Program-made: the position numbers and the translations under genes
The notes under the pieces: model-generated
What the model was told of the DNA's origin: nothing
Database searches by the model: none
What the model saw: the letters and a program-made list of their open reading frames with translations, nothing else
Assembly: GCA_037893245.1 (NCBI GenBank)
Contig: JBAIAA010000074.1
Coordinates: 3,844,001 to 3,908,000, forward strand
Source of the DNA: Crossaster papposus
Lineage: Eukaryota; Echinodermata; Asteroidea; Velatida; Solasteridae
Direction of reading: 5' to 3'
DNA: 64,000 bases
Shown here: one piece after another, positions 54,665-64,000 of the stretch
Position numbering within the stretch: the first letter of the stretch is position 1
Layout: the number at the start of each line of letters is the position of its first letter

Positions 54665-54889
54665 ACCTTTTGTGTAATACACAAAAGAAATAAAATTATT
54701 TTCCACATGTGTAGTAAATAAGTGGAAGGTCAAATAGGCCATTGTACTGTAAACTCCTAGAGTAGCAGGCTAAGCAACTGTGGTCAGTACTTCATAGGTA
54801 CAGTGTACATGTATCATGTAACATACTATGTCAAGCCAAAGCGGAATTAATTCAAAACCGTATTTTTTGGCCAACACCCAAAATTTCAT

Positions 54890-55370
54890 GCAAGACTAAC
54901 TCGTTTTTTCGTGCAAGACCCAATATTTCGTGCAATACCCCCAACAAAATCGTCCAAGACTTAATTTATCGTGCAAGACCAACATTTTCCTGCAAGACCA
55001 AAATTTTCCTGCAAGACCCAATTTTATATGCAAGACCCAATTTTTCCTGCAAGACTCAATTTTTCCTGCAAGACCCAATTTTACATGCAAGACCCAAATT
55101 TTCGCGCAAGACCAAATTTTTCGTGCAAGACTTAATTTTTCGTGCAAGACCAAATTTTACATGTAAGACCAAAATTGTGTGCAACACCAAATTGCACAAC
55201 ATTTTCCGGCAAGACTAAATTTTACATGCAAGACCCAAATTTTTATGCAAGACCCAAATTTTTATGCAAGACCCAATTTTTTGTGCAAGACTCAATTTTT
55301 CGTGCAAGACCAAATTTTACATGCAAGACCAAAATTGTGTGCAACACCAAAATGTTCGCGCAAGATGCAC
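54890..55370. repeat. Degenerate ~20-bp tandem array (TGCAAGACC word)
   Basis: About 24 units of the form TTTTTCGTGCAAGACCCAA with spacing near 19-20 bp. Direct orientation throughout, unlike the hairpin elements. The inverse array is at 63540-63998. Confidence 0.85.
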
Positions 55371-56168
55371 GTGACCTATTGTGTATGGTGGCTCTGAAGG
55401 GACATCGCACATTTCTGCGTAGATTTGTTTCAACAGAACGTGTTTAGCATTCGAATGTCGAATAAGGAGCTTGTAGTTTGTGTTGAACATCAAACGAGGA
55501 AAGCAGCTTCGTACAGTAACGTTCAGATGTTGACCTTTTCCATCCGTTACCACTCAAAATCACTTCATTTCAAATGCAGATTACTACGCAACTATGGACA
55601 AATATTCAAATAAAAATAACCACCAGGTCAATAAATTTCCATTCTTAAATGTTTTCTGTTCTTTTCAACTTTGATTGTATTATTAACTTAACAAATTACA
55701 TAAAACAAATATATTATGAAATTGTTATTATTCAATCTGCACAAACCTTTCAAGAATTTGCAATTTAGATACAAACTTTTGCACAGTATTAGTAGCAATA
55801 GCTATCTCCCCCCCCCCCCCCCACATAACTGAATCTAACTAAATACTCAAGTGTAGGCACCTGTGCTTGAAATCTACAGTTAACAATAAATTTCAAATAA
55901 TGCAAAAATTCAATATTGTATCAAAAACAATAGATTGACATTACATAGTTATGTTTAAACGCACATGAGCATGGCTTTCCCACCAGTTTCCAAATTAAAT
56001 CCATTTATTTTAACTTGTTCACAATCAAACAAAATATGCTTTATTGCCTCGGAAAAATTGGAACAAAAAGCGGGAGAATCATCATTCACAATTTTCATTT
56101 GGAAAAGTCTAATATTCTCCATTAAAGTATTCCTATTAATGTTACTGGAAGGTTTTAGGTAATAAGGT
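54893..56168 (+). repeat. Left arm of a large inverted duplication
   Basis: Matches the reverse complement of 62203-64000, apart from a 545-bp insertion in the right arm and a longer G-run there. Contents in order: the TGCAAGACC array, about 250 bp unique sequence, an AT-rich stretch, a poly-C run (55807-55822) and a LINE fragment. Confidence 0.85.
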
Positions 56169-56179
56169 GACAGTGGCAC
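55955..56179 (-). pseudogene. LINE ORF2 C-terminal fragment
   Basis: Frame reads MENIRLFQMKIVNDDSPAFC then SNFSEAIKHILFDCEQVKI. C..C spacing followed by H-IL-x-C is typical of the C-terminal zinc-like motif of non-LTR retrotransposons. Only the 3' end remains. Confidence 0.5.
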
Positions 56180-57555
56180 TTAGGGAGACTTAGGGAGTAC
56201 AAACAAAGGAAATTTTCGAGAGGAACAAAGGAAACTCCTCGATTTACACCATAAACAAACGTGACTGTGCATGTGTTCTTGTCTTGCATTACGATCGAGG
56301 ATCGAAACACAAAAGAGAACAAAGGGAACAAAGGATCCTCGATCGACGGTTTGCTTGTCCGAATTCTGTCCTCGATCGACGGTGCAAGCGCTAAGCAATG
56401 GGGATTGGGTTAAGTAAAGGAAGAAAGGAAAACACAATATCGATCCTCGGTCGTTATGTGGTTCACGACTGTGTGTGTGTGTGTGCGTTTGTTTTTGATT
56501 GAAATAGGGGACGTATGACAAAGGGAACAATGGGGTCCCCTATTCCGCAAAGGTCCCCGATTCAGACTCGTGTGCAAATCCTATGGCGATCATCCGAAAA
56601 CGTTAGAGTACAAACAAAAGAGGGAAGACGGTCGGACAATGCCCCGTCCCCTATTGACGGCATTTACCCACTTGCGTGTGTGTGCAACGCAGGCTTTTCC
56701 CTAAGAATATTTGGAGGTGCATTATACTATGCATCACCTAAATTATTATCGTTTGTATAATCAAAATTAATTGATAATAAAATATACTTCTCGTATGGTT
56801 ATGTAAAACAAATGTACTGCATTGTCATGTTAACATATCATTTACATTTTTCATAATTGTTTTGATTTGTGTTTAATTTCAGATTAAACCCAGTTCCACA
56901 AGTTAAACATCTGCGTATGAGTGTCTAACGGGTTTAGCAAACCAGATTGCGTTACAGTGTGCATTGATTAGAGGCCTTGAATAATATAATGAAGATAGTT
57001 AGTCATCTCTTTTTTTGCAATGGTAAAATTATTCCCTAAATAGAGGGGTCCAAGATATTTATTTTATGCACCGGAGAGATATTTCTTTCTGCCATCCCGG
57101 TCATTTAGAAGAACATTTTGAAAGAGGGATTTGCGAGAAATCAGTGTTGATTTATGGAGGAAAGAGGTATAATGCGGTTTGTCTAATGAACAAACGTGTT
57201 CCTTTTTTAAATTCTAGAATGTTCAAACCTCCAGTAGTACTGTCAAATTATTTTTGTGAATTTGACATTCATAAAAAGGACTGGAGTACGATTTATTATT
57301 TGACTTTTAGATCTTGTAATAGCGCTGGACGATACGGCGATTTTATCGTGACGATACGATATTCGCAAAAGAAATCGGAATCGCATACATTTTAATACAT
57401 ATCGAAAAGTCGGCATATCGCCGATATCGTTTTTGAAATCGGCTACCTTTTCGTGACTCGCATTTTCCTTTTAAACAATCGGCAATACTTGTGTTTCAGT
57501 TCAAACTTGTATCCACTGGAACCGGCAGTCATTGTGCACAATGCGCCTGCCAAGC
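56180..57555. other. Spacer region, no confident gene
   Basis: Short inverted words (CTCGATCG, AACAAAGGGAACAAAG) around 56200-56530 suggest a small hairpin element. A 109-codon frame at 57066-57395 begins HRRDISFCHPGHLEEHFERG and may be another retrotransposon remnant. Confidence 0.35.
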
Positions 57556-58735
57556 TAGTCTTGGCCAAGACCAAGCTAGCCCGTTCATTTGTTCCGCGGC
57601 GCGCCGTCCGTATTATCTGGGATTATTGAGGGCGCCCTTTATTATCGCCATAATTCCTGGATCTCTTCCACTAGCTTGGTCTAAGCTTGGCGCATCGGTC
57701 ACGTGAACCCGGAAAATTCCGAGGACATTCCAAGCATAGCTCAAATAGCTACTCGCCCCCGCATGCGCACTAAGTCGTTTTTGTTTAATGTGGTGTTCGA
57801 TTATTATAGTCTGGTTCCCAGACCAAATATTTCTGACTATTTGTGATTTTTCATTTATTATTTAGCCGTTAATGTCACGTGACCAACAACTGGAGGAATT
57901 GCTTAACGTTCGCGATGTTCGAGTGTTTCCAGGTTTTTATAAAATAAAACTCACATTAGCAAAGGTCAACACCAGACGAAATGCCTAAGACTATCACAGT
58001 CATTGTAGTCATTGTGCTATTTTTTTGGAAAGAGCCGTTAAAATTTGAATTGTTGCGTCGTCATAGCTACGCTGCTTGTATCGCGTCATTATCTATTTTG
58101 TTGTCGCCGGCTGCTACCTGACCGGACGTGTAAGAAACCACATTTGGCTATACGTCTAAATTGTAGTGTAGGTCAGGTAGCCGCCGGCGACAACAAATAG
58201 ATAATGACGCGATGATACAAGCAGCGTAGCTATGACGACGCAACAATTCAAATTCTAACGGCTCTTTCCAAAAAAATAGCACAATGACTACAATGACTGT
58301 GATAGTCTTAGGCATTTCGTCTGGTGTTGACCTTTGCTAATGTGAGTTTTATTTTATAAAAACCTGGAAACACTCGAACATCGCGAACGTTAAGCAATTC
58401 CTCCAGTTGTTGGTCACGTGACATTAACGGCTAAATAATAAATGAAAAATCACAAATAGTCAGAAATATTTGGTCTGGGAACCAGACTATAATAATCGAA
58501 CACCACATTAAACAAAAACGACTTAGTGCGCATGCGGGGGCGAGTAGCTATTTGAGCTATGCTTGGAATGTCCTCGGAATTTTCCGGGTTCACGTGACCG
58601 ATGCGCCAAGACCAAGCTACTGGAAGAGATCCAGGAATTATGGCGATAATAAAGGGCGCCCTCAATAATCCCAGATAATACGGACGGCGCGCCGCGGAAC
58701 AAATGAACGGGCTAGCTTGGTCTTGGCCAAGACTA
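57556..58735. mobile_element. 1.18-kb giant palindrome with 9-bp target duplication
   Basis: Left arm 57556-58123 and right arm 58171-58735 are near-exact inverses around a 47-bp loop. Tips TAGTCTTGGCCAAGACCAAG and the inverse. Flanks CTGCCAAGC at 57547-57555 and 58736-58744. No coding capacity. A 9-bp duplication fits Mutator-like transposition; the family is inferred. Confidence 0.9.
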
Positions 58736-58744
58736 CTGCCAAGC

Positions 58745-59737
58745 TTGATCAATGATAAACATAGCCGGCCATGTGTAGTGTGGCATGGCATTTACCAACA
58801 CACAACGCGCGCCGCATGGTCCTGACGACTGCGCGTGGCCTGATGACGTATGACCCGGTTACCGGTGTGGTGTGCAATCTGTACTCAATGAACAGACTTG
58901 TTTAAGCGTATCGCGCATGTCTCAGTGTAACCAATACTCGCAAACAAGTGCGAGACTGAGCGCCACAGACCGGATTTAATAGAAGACTAGAATTCGTACA
59001 ACACCGGCCCCTGCAGAGTTCCACGTAGTCTAGTCCTAGACCCTTGTGTTATTTCGGCGCCCACGCGCGCAGATTCGTTAACGCTGTCTCTTTTTCAAAT
59101 CCCGACTTCGTGTGCGTTGGTGTCTCACGCATGCGTAGTTTACATAATGCAGCTGGATCCATATTCGCACTGGAGCCGACGTTTGACAAACGTACATGAT
59201 TTTGGATTCCCCAATGGGTCTAGCACTAGTTGGCAATCAATTGTTAACTTTAACCTTAGTTTTCGACGAATCTCCCTCGCTTTTTCGAGGGATCCAATCA
59301 GCGACCGAGTTTGAGCCTCATCATGAATTATTCATTATACACAAATATAAGATACTGTGTGTGTGTACACAAGACAGTGTACATGTACAACATTGTACAT
59401 GTACAATGTACATGTATGTGATGGTGACTGTATGCACGTGCATTGCGCGAAATGTGCAGACTTTTAATAGCATTGTACATTACATACGTACGTGTGTCCG
59501 ATCTTCCGGGGCATGGCAGTGCAAGCTAGCTACAGCCACCGGTACCGTACCGCGGGTCTGCCCGCTGCAGCATCGCTATGTTATGGTGCTTCAGCGCGGT
59601 GCGTTTTTTTGTATTCCAGTGTATCGAACGTACAGTACGTCAGTATTAGCCTCAAATCTAGTGAGGTCGTGCTTCATTTTGGCAAACAGTTAATTATTAC
59701 CTGCAAAAACTACCTTTCCCTGAAATAAAAGGGGAAA
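58745..59737. other. Spacer region, no gene recognised
   Basis: Moderately CG-rich to 59130, then ATGTAC-type palindromic words at 59380-59480. The 165-codon frame across 59196-59693 has no recognisable domain. Confidence 0.4.
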
Positions 59738-60245
59738 TTTATGGTGGCTCTGCATGGAGGGACATAAAAGTCGTGAATTTGTTTGCGAGTAGTTGTGAAT
59801 TTATTCGCGACTGGTTGTTAATATTTTTGCGACTGTTCGGATATTTTTGCGACTAGTCGTATAATTCGTGATTATTAGTGAATATTTTCGCTACTAGTCG
59901 CGAATTTTTTTCGCGACTATTGAAAATATTGACGACTATTCGCGAAAAAATATTTACGACTAGTCGCAAAAAACAAGTCGTAAAAAATTCAGGACTCAAA
60001 TTTGCGACTTGTCATTAATTTATTTGCGACTGGTCGTAAATATTTTTGCAACTAGTCGCAAATAATTTCACAACTAGTCGCGAAAAAAATTCGCGACTAG
60101 TCGCAAATTTTGTCACGACTAGTTGTGAAATTATTTGCGACTAGTTGCAAAAATATTTACGACCAGTCGCAAATAAATTAACGACAAGTCGCAAATTTGT
60201 CGCGAAAATGTTCACGACTTTTGATATCCCTCAGGGCCACCATAT
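59738..60245. mobile_element. Motif-saturated inverted-repeat element (CGACTAGTCG word)
   Basis: ATGGTGGCTCTGCATGGAGG with AAAAGTCGTGAA at the left; inverse TTCACGACTTTTGATATCCC and GGGCCACCAT at the right. About 500 bp are filled with GCGACTAGTCGCAAA-type words, themselves palindromic. Confidence 0.85.
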
Positions 60246-60253
60246 AAATTAGT

Positions 60254-61009
60254 AGCCCCAGTCCCACTGAAGCCGGATATGCTACGGATCGCCCCGGATC
60301 GCCCCCGGATGAAACTACGTGTTTGATCCGGGGTGGTCCGGGAAGGCAATCAAAAACAAAGTGACATGTTCCCCGATCCTACTACGGTTCTACTACGGTT
60401 TGACTACGGTTCTGCCACGAATGGGCCCGGATCACCCCGGTTCAAGCCTGTTTTTCCCCCATGACCCCGGATGGTCACGGATTCACTACGGTTCCGCCAC
60501 GGTTTCACTACGGATGCGCCACGGTTCATCCCGGATGTGCCACGGTTCACCCCGGATGGCCCCGGATACACTACGGTTCATCCCGGTTCATCCGGGAAAT
60601 ACCGTGGTGACACCGTAGTGAATCCGTAGTGGAACCGTAGTGGAACCAACTCCCGTTTCATCCCGGATAAACACGGTTACACTACGGTTACGCTACGGTT
60701 TATCCCGGATACACTAGGGATCATCACGATCGCACTACGGTTTCACTACGGTTCTTCGCCGCCCCCCTCTCCCTTCCCGGATGGCCCCGGATCACTCCGG
60801 ATGCTAGATGCTGATCCAGGGTGACGCTCGACTTCCCGGACTCACTACGGATGTCCCCGGATGGTCCCGGATGCATGGCCCCGGATAGTCCCGGATAGTC
60901 CCGGATTATCACGGTTTGACTATGGTTCCACTCCGGATGACCCCGGATATGAACCGTAGTGCATCCGGGTTGATCCGTAGCGTATCCGGCTTTCGGTGGG
61001 ACTGGGGCT
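60254..61009. mobile_element. Motif-saturated inverted-repeat element (CCCCGGAT / CTACGGTT words)
   Basis: Tips AGCCCCAGTCCCAC and its inverse, then subterminal CCGGATATGCTACGGATC paired with GATCCGTAGCGTATCCGG. The interior alternates CCCCGGAT and CACTACGGTT words for about 700 bp. It starts 8 bp after the previous element. Confidence 0.85.
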
Positions 61010-61299
61010 TTGGAGGTTTTCACCATAGAGCAAAGTTGTTTCAATCAACAAATTCACCCGCAGTCACAAAAAAACGCCGGGGCAGCTATGATTTGCTGTG
61101 TCAATGTACATGTAAAGTACATGTACATGTACATATGTACATGTACTGTATGGTGCGAAATACGGTACCTCTGGAGACTTGAACACAATGGGGACAATGG
61201 GAGTAAAAAGGTCTCCAAAGGGTGATTTATATTTAGGTCTCCATTAGGAATTTCACGAATTAGATTTTTGGATTGTACTTAAATTACTCAAAAGCTAGG

Positions 61300-61350
61300 G
61301 TTAGGATGTGGGTTAGGGTTAGTGTTTGGGTTAGGGTATAATATAGGGTA
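61300..61350. repeat. GGGTTAGGGTTA-like short repeats
   Basis: A few degenerate TTAGGG-like words. Too short and imperfect to be telomeric; they may mark an end of a CCCTAACC-family element. Confidence 0.4.
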
Positions 61351-61985
61351 TATTGGTTGGAAATTTCAACCCGGGAAAATAATTGTGGTTAAAATGGGAG
61401 CATTTTGAAAAAAGTGCTCGACTTTCTAACCATTTTGTACACGAGAACATGTCATGTTCGGTAAGGGAAGCCATGTCTCCGTCCACAGTGATACAAAAAT
61501 GCGAATACATGTACAGTATAGTACATGCACATCACGGCCGGGTCAATCGCGGCGTGTAACGTTTTGCGTAACCCTCGCACGAATTTGCCTATAACCGTCC
61601 ATCATTATCACGTGATATGAATAATGCATATATTACAATAGTCTGACCACGCCCCCTGTGTGCCAACTTGTCCAAGACCTTCGAGAGAGTCCACTGAGTT
61701 CGCGGGTGCGATTCGTCTGTAGATAGCGCCCTCTATAACATCGGTGGTTTGTGTCAGTGATCGCGCCGGAATAAACAACACGAAGGTCTTGGAACCAAGA
61801 CTAAGTTCCACGCTGATTGGCCGAGAACGTTATGTATTATGTATATGCAGCACATCAACCTCGTTACCATGGCAACGATTATGCCTTGCGCGATCTATAG
61901 CCCCTTTCACACTAGACGATTTCCCCGGCAATTCCCCGGGAAATTATGCATCCTTAATCTTTTGCCGATTTTATCGCCATATCGC

Positions 61986-61988
61986 GGG

Positions 61989-62019
<31 letters not shown>
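61986..62019. repeat. Poly-G tract
   Basis: About 34 nt, almost all G. Flanking sequence (CTTGCGCGATCTATAGCCCC, CACACTAGACGATTTCC) shows no gene. Confidence 0.85.
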
Positions 62020-62202
62020 TATACGTACGCCGCAAGGTGTTTGATGGACGATCATGGCGATACTTACAGAAAGCTGCTTTGGGGGTGTTCGAAAGCTGTT
62101 TGAGCGTACCTTTGGCGACATTTTTTCATGCCTTATTTTTTTGCCGATATCGACTACGAAAAATATAAATATCGCCAGCCCTATCTTGTAAGGAGGTTAA
62201 AA

Positions 62203-64000
62203 CATAAATCTTCCAGTATAAAATTAATAGGAATTCTTTAACCCTATAACTCCCTACCCCATTTTTCTTGCACATAACCTAAATCATGCAAAATCCTGCA
62301 AATCCAAAGTGTTAAAACTCTATGTAACCTCAAGCCTGCAAAATCTTGCAGTGGGTTTACTATTGAGCTATAAGCACCCAAACAGGAAACAAACGCTGCT
62401 AAGTGTAGTATTACAACAATGGTATGCACACGTGACTCTTGGTATGCTAACGTTTCCTGTCCTTGTCACATTGCACATTGACTGAAGCTCCATGGAAAAT
62501 GTACATAGAGCATGAGCAGTGTGAAAGTACGAAGTAACAAATAACCTAAATCCCCCAAAATCCTCATTTAGATAAATACCAAAGTAACCCAAATCCTGCA
62601 AAATCATTAGTTTAGGCCTTATGACCTGGATCCTACCCTCCGTCCAGTCACAAAAACTCCAAACGCACCAATATTGCAAAGTCCCCCGATTCATCAACTA
62701 CAGTTCCAAGTCCCTCAATGATCCTGCAAACTCCTGCATTTTGCAAAGAGAATTTTGGAGGATTTGGGATGGTTAGGGTTAATGACGAATGTTAGACTTT
62801 TCCAAATGAAAATTGTGAATGATGATTCTACCTCTTTTTGCTCAAATTTTTCCGAGGCAATGAAGCATATTTTGTTTGATTGTGAACAAGTTCAAATAAA
62901 TGGATTTAATTTGGAAACTGGTGGGAAAGCCATGCTCATGTGCGTTTAAACATAATTATGTAATGTCAATCTATTGTTTTTGATACAATATTGAATTTTT
63001 GCATTATTTGAAATTTATTGTTAACTGTAGATTTCAAGCACAGGTGCCTACACTTGAGTATTTAGTTAGATTCAGTTATGTGGGGGGGGGGGGGGGGGGG
63101 GGGGGAGATAGCTATTGCTACTAATATTGTGCAAAAGTTTGTATCTAAATTGCAAATTCTTGAAAGGTTTGTGCAGATTGAATAATAACAATTTTATAAT
63201 ATATTTGTTTTATGTAATTTGTTAAGTTAATAATACAATCAAAGTTGAAAAGAACAGAAAACATTTAAGAATGGAAATTTATTTACCTGGTGGTTATTTT
63301 TATTTGAATATTTGTCCATAGTTGCGTAGTAATCTGCATTTGAAATGAAGTGATTTTGAGTGGTAACGGATGGAAAAGGTCAACATCTGAACGTTACTGT
63401 ACGAAGCTGCTTTCCTCGTTTGATGTTCAACACAAACTACAAGCTCCTTATTCGACATTCGAATGCTAAACACGTTCTGTTGAAACAAATCTACGCAGAA
63501 ATGTGCGATGTCCCTTCAGAGCCACCATACACAATAGGTCACGTGCATCTTGCGCGAACATTTTGGTGTTGCACACAATTTTGGTCTTGCATGTAAAATT
63601 TGGTCTTGCACGAAAAATTGAGTCTTGCACAAAAAATTGGGTCTTGCATAAAAATTTGGGTCTTGCATGTAAAATTTAGTCTTGCCGGAAAATGTTGTGC
63701 AATTTGGTGTTGCACACAATTTTGGTCTTACATGTAAAATTTGGTCTTGCACGAAAAATTGAGTCTTGCACGAAAAATGTGGTCTTGCGCGAAAATTTGG
63801 GTCTTGCATGTAAAATTGGGTCTTGCAGGAAAAATTGAGTCTTGCAGGAAAAATTGGGTCTTGCATATAAAATTGGGTCTTGCAGGAAAATTTTTGTCTT
63901 GCAGGAAAATGTTGGTCTTGCACGATAAATTAAGTCTTGGACGATTTTGTTGGGGGTATTGCACGAAATATTGGGTCTTGCACGAAAAAACGAGTTAGTC
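62203..64000 (-). repeat. Right arm of the large inverted duplication, running off the window
   Basis: Reverse complement of 54893-56168 plus a MITE insertion at 62238-62782. The LINE fragment (62785-62949), a 25-nt G-run (63081-63105) and the TGCAAGACC array (63540-63998) follow in mirrored order. The outer edge lies beyond 64000. Confidence 0.85.
62238..62782. mobile_element. CCCTAACC-family (TTAA) element inserted in the LINE fragment
   Basis: Starts TTAACCCTATAACTCC and ends GGTTAGGGTTAA. The interior is filled with AATCCTGCAAAATC words. The corresponding uninterrupted site, with a single TTAA, is at 56122-56125 on the other arm, so the insertion duplicated TTAA exactly. Confidence 0.85.

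Noticed and set aside
54890..55370. CRISPR-like array
   Set aside because: Units are contiguous and degenerate with no unique spacers, in a eukaryotic genome.
57066..57395. 109-codon reading frame as a gene
   Set aside because: Resembles retrotransposon debris and lacks start context, splice sites and recognisable domain.
59196..59693. 165-codon plus-strand reading frame
   Set aside because: Composition follows GTACAT palindromic words; no domain, signal or splice support.
60254..61009. Repetitive protein-coding exon
   Set aside because: Frames are interrupted and the sequence has inverted symmetry centred on the element, as expected of mobile DNA.
61300..61350. Interstitial telomere repeat
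   Set aside because: Only a few imperfect GGGTTAG words; CCCTAACC-type tips of local MITEs explain such words better.

Overview
The window is animal nuclear DNA: AT-rich, with split genes, GT-AG introns and a very high load of short non-autonomous DNA transposons and tRNA-derived SINEs. The three conserved genes have metazoan gene structures and protein sequences. The repeat style (many terminal-inverted-repeat elements, interstitial hairpins) suggests a marine invertebrate, possibly a deuterostome such as an echinoderm, hemichordate or cephalochordate. That placement is inference and weakly supported.

Layout. (1) 278-23470, minus strand: 16 coding exons of an Hsp110-family chaperone (HSPA4/HSPH-type nucleotide exchange factor). 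The start codon is present and the last ~50 codons lie beyond position 1. A perfect three-unit heat-shock element sits about 220 bp upstream of its ATG. (2) 28685-34947, minus strand: a complete five-exon UBE2K (E2-25K), 199 residues with catalytic Cys92 and a C-terminal UBA domain. (3) 35515-43825, plus strand: a complete seven-exon ribose-phosphate pyrophosphokinase (PRPS), 318 residues. UBE2K and PRPS are divergent, with 567 bp between start codons and a CpG-rich core, so they probably share a bidirectional promoter. (4) 49140-53673, minus strand: the 3' four exons of a gene for a small cysteine-rich, EGF-containing, probably secreted protein with an RKRR furin-type site. Two of its exons look like diverged duplicates. 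Its 5' exon was not found. (5) 53.7-64 kb: no confident gene. It holds repeats arranged as a large inverted duplication (54.9-56.2 kb against 62.2-64 kb) around a 1.18-kb near-perfect palindrome and two adjacent motif-saturated inverted-repeat elements.

The genes do not form one pathway: they cover protein folding, ubiquitin conjugation, nucleotide precursor synthesis and a secreted signal-like peptide. The most unusual content is the mobile DNA. Several inverted-repeat elements have interiors filled with a short word private to each copy. Two palindromes start TAG, end CTA and are flanked by perfect 9-bp target duplications. A TTAA-inserting CCCTAACC family has one insertion documented by an empty site inside the same window. 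A 1.2-kb inverted-repeat transposon is present twice, one copy splitting a tRNA-derived SINE. All exon coordinates were read by eye from splice consensus, reading-frame continuity and family knowledge; no alignment program was run.
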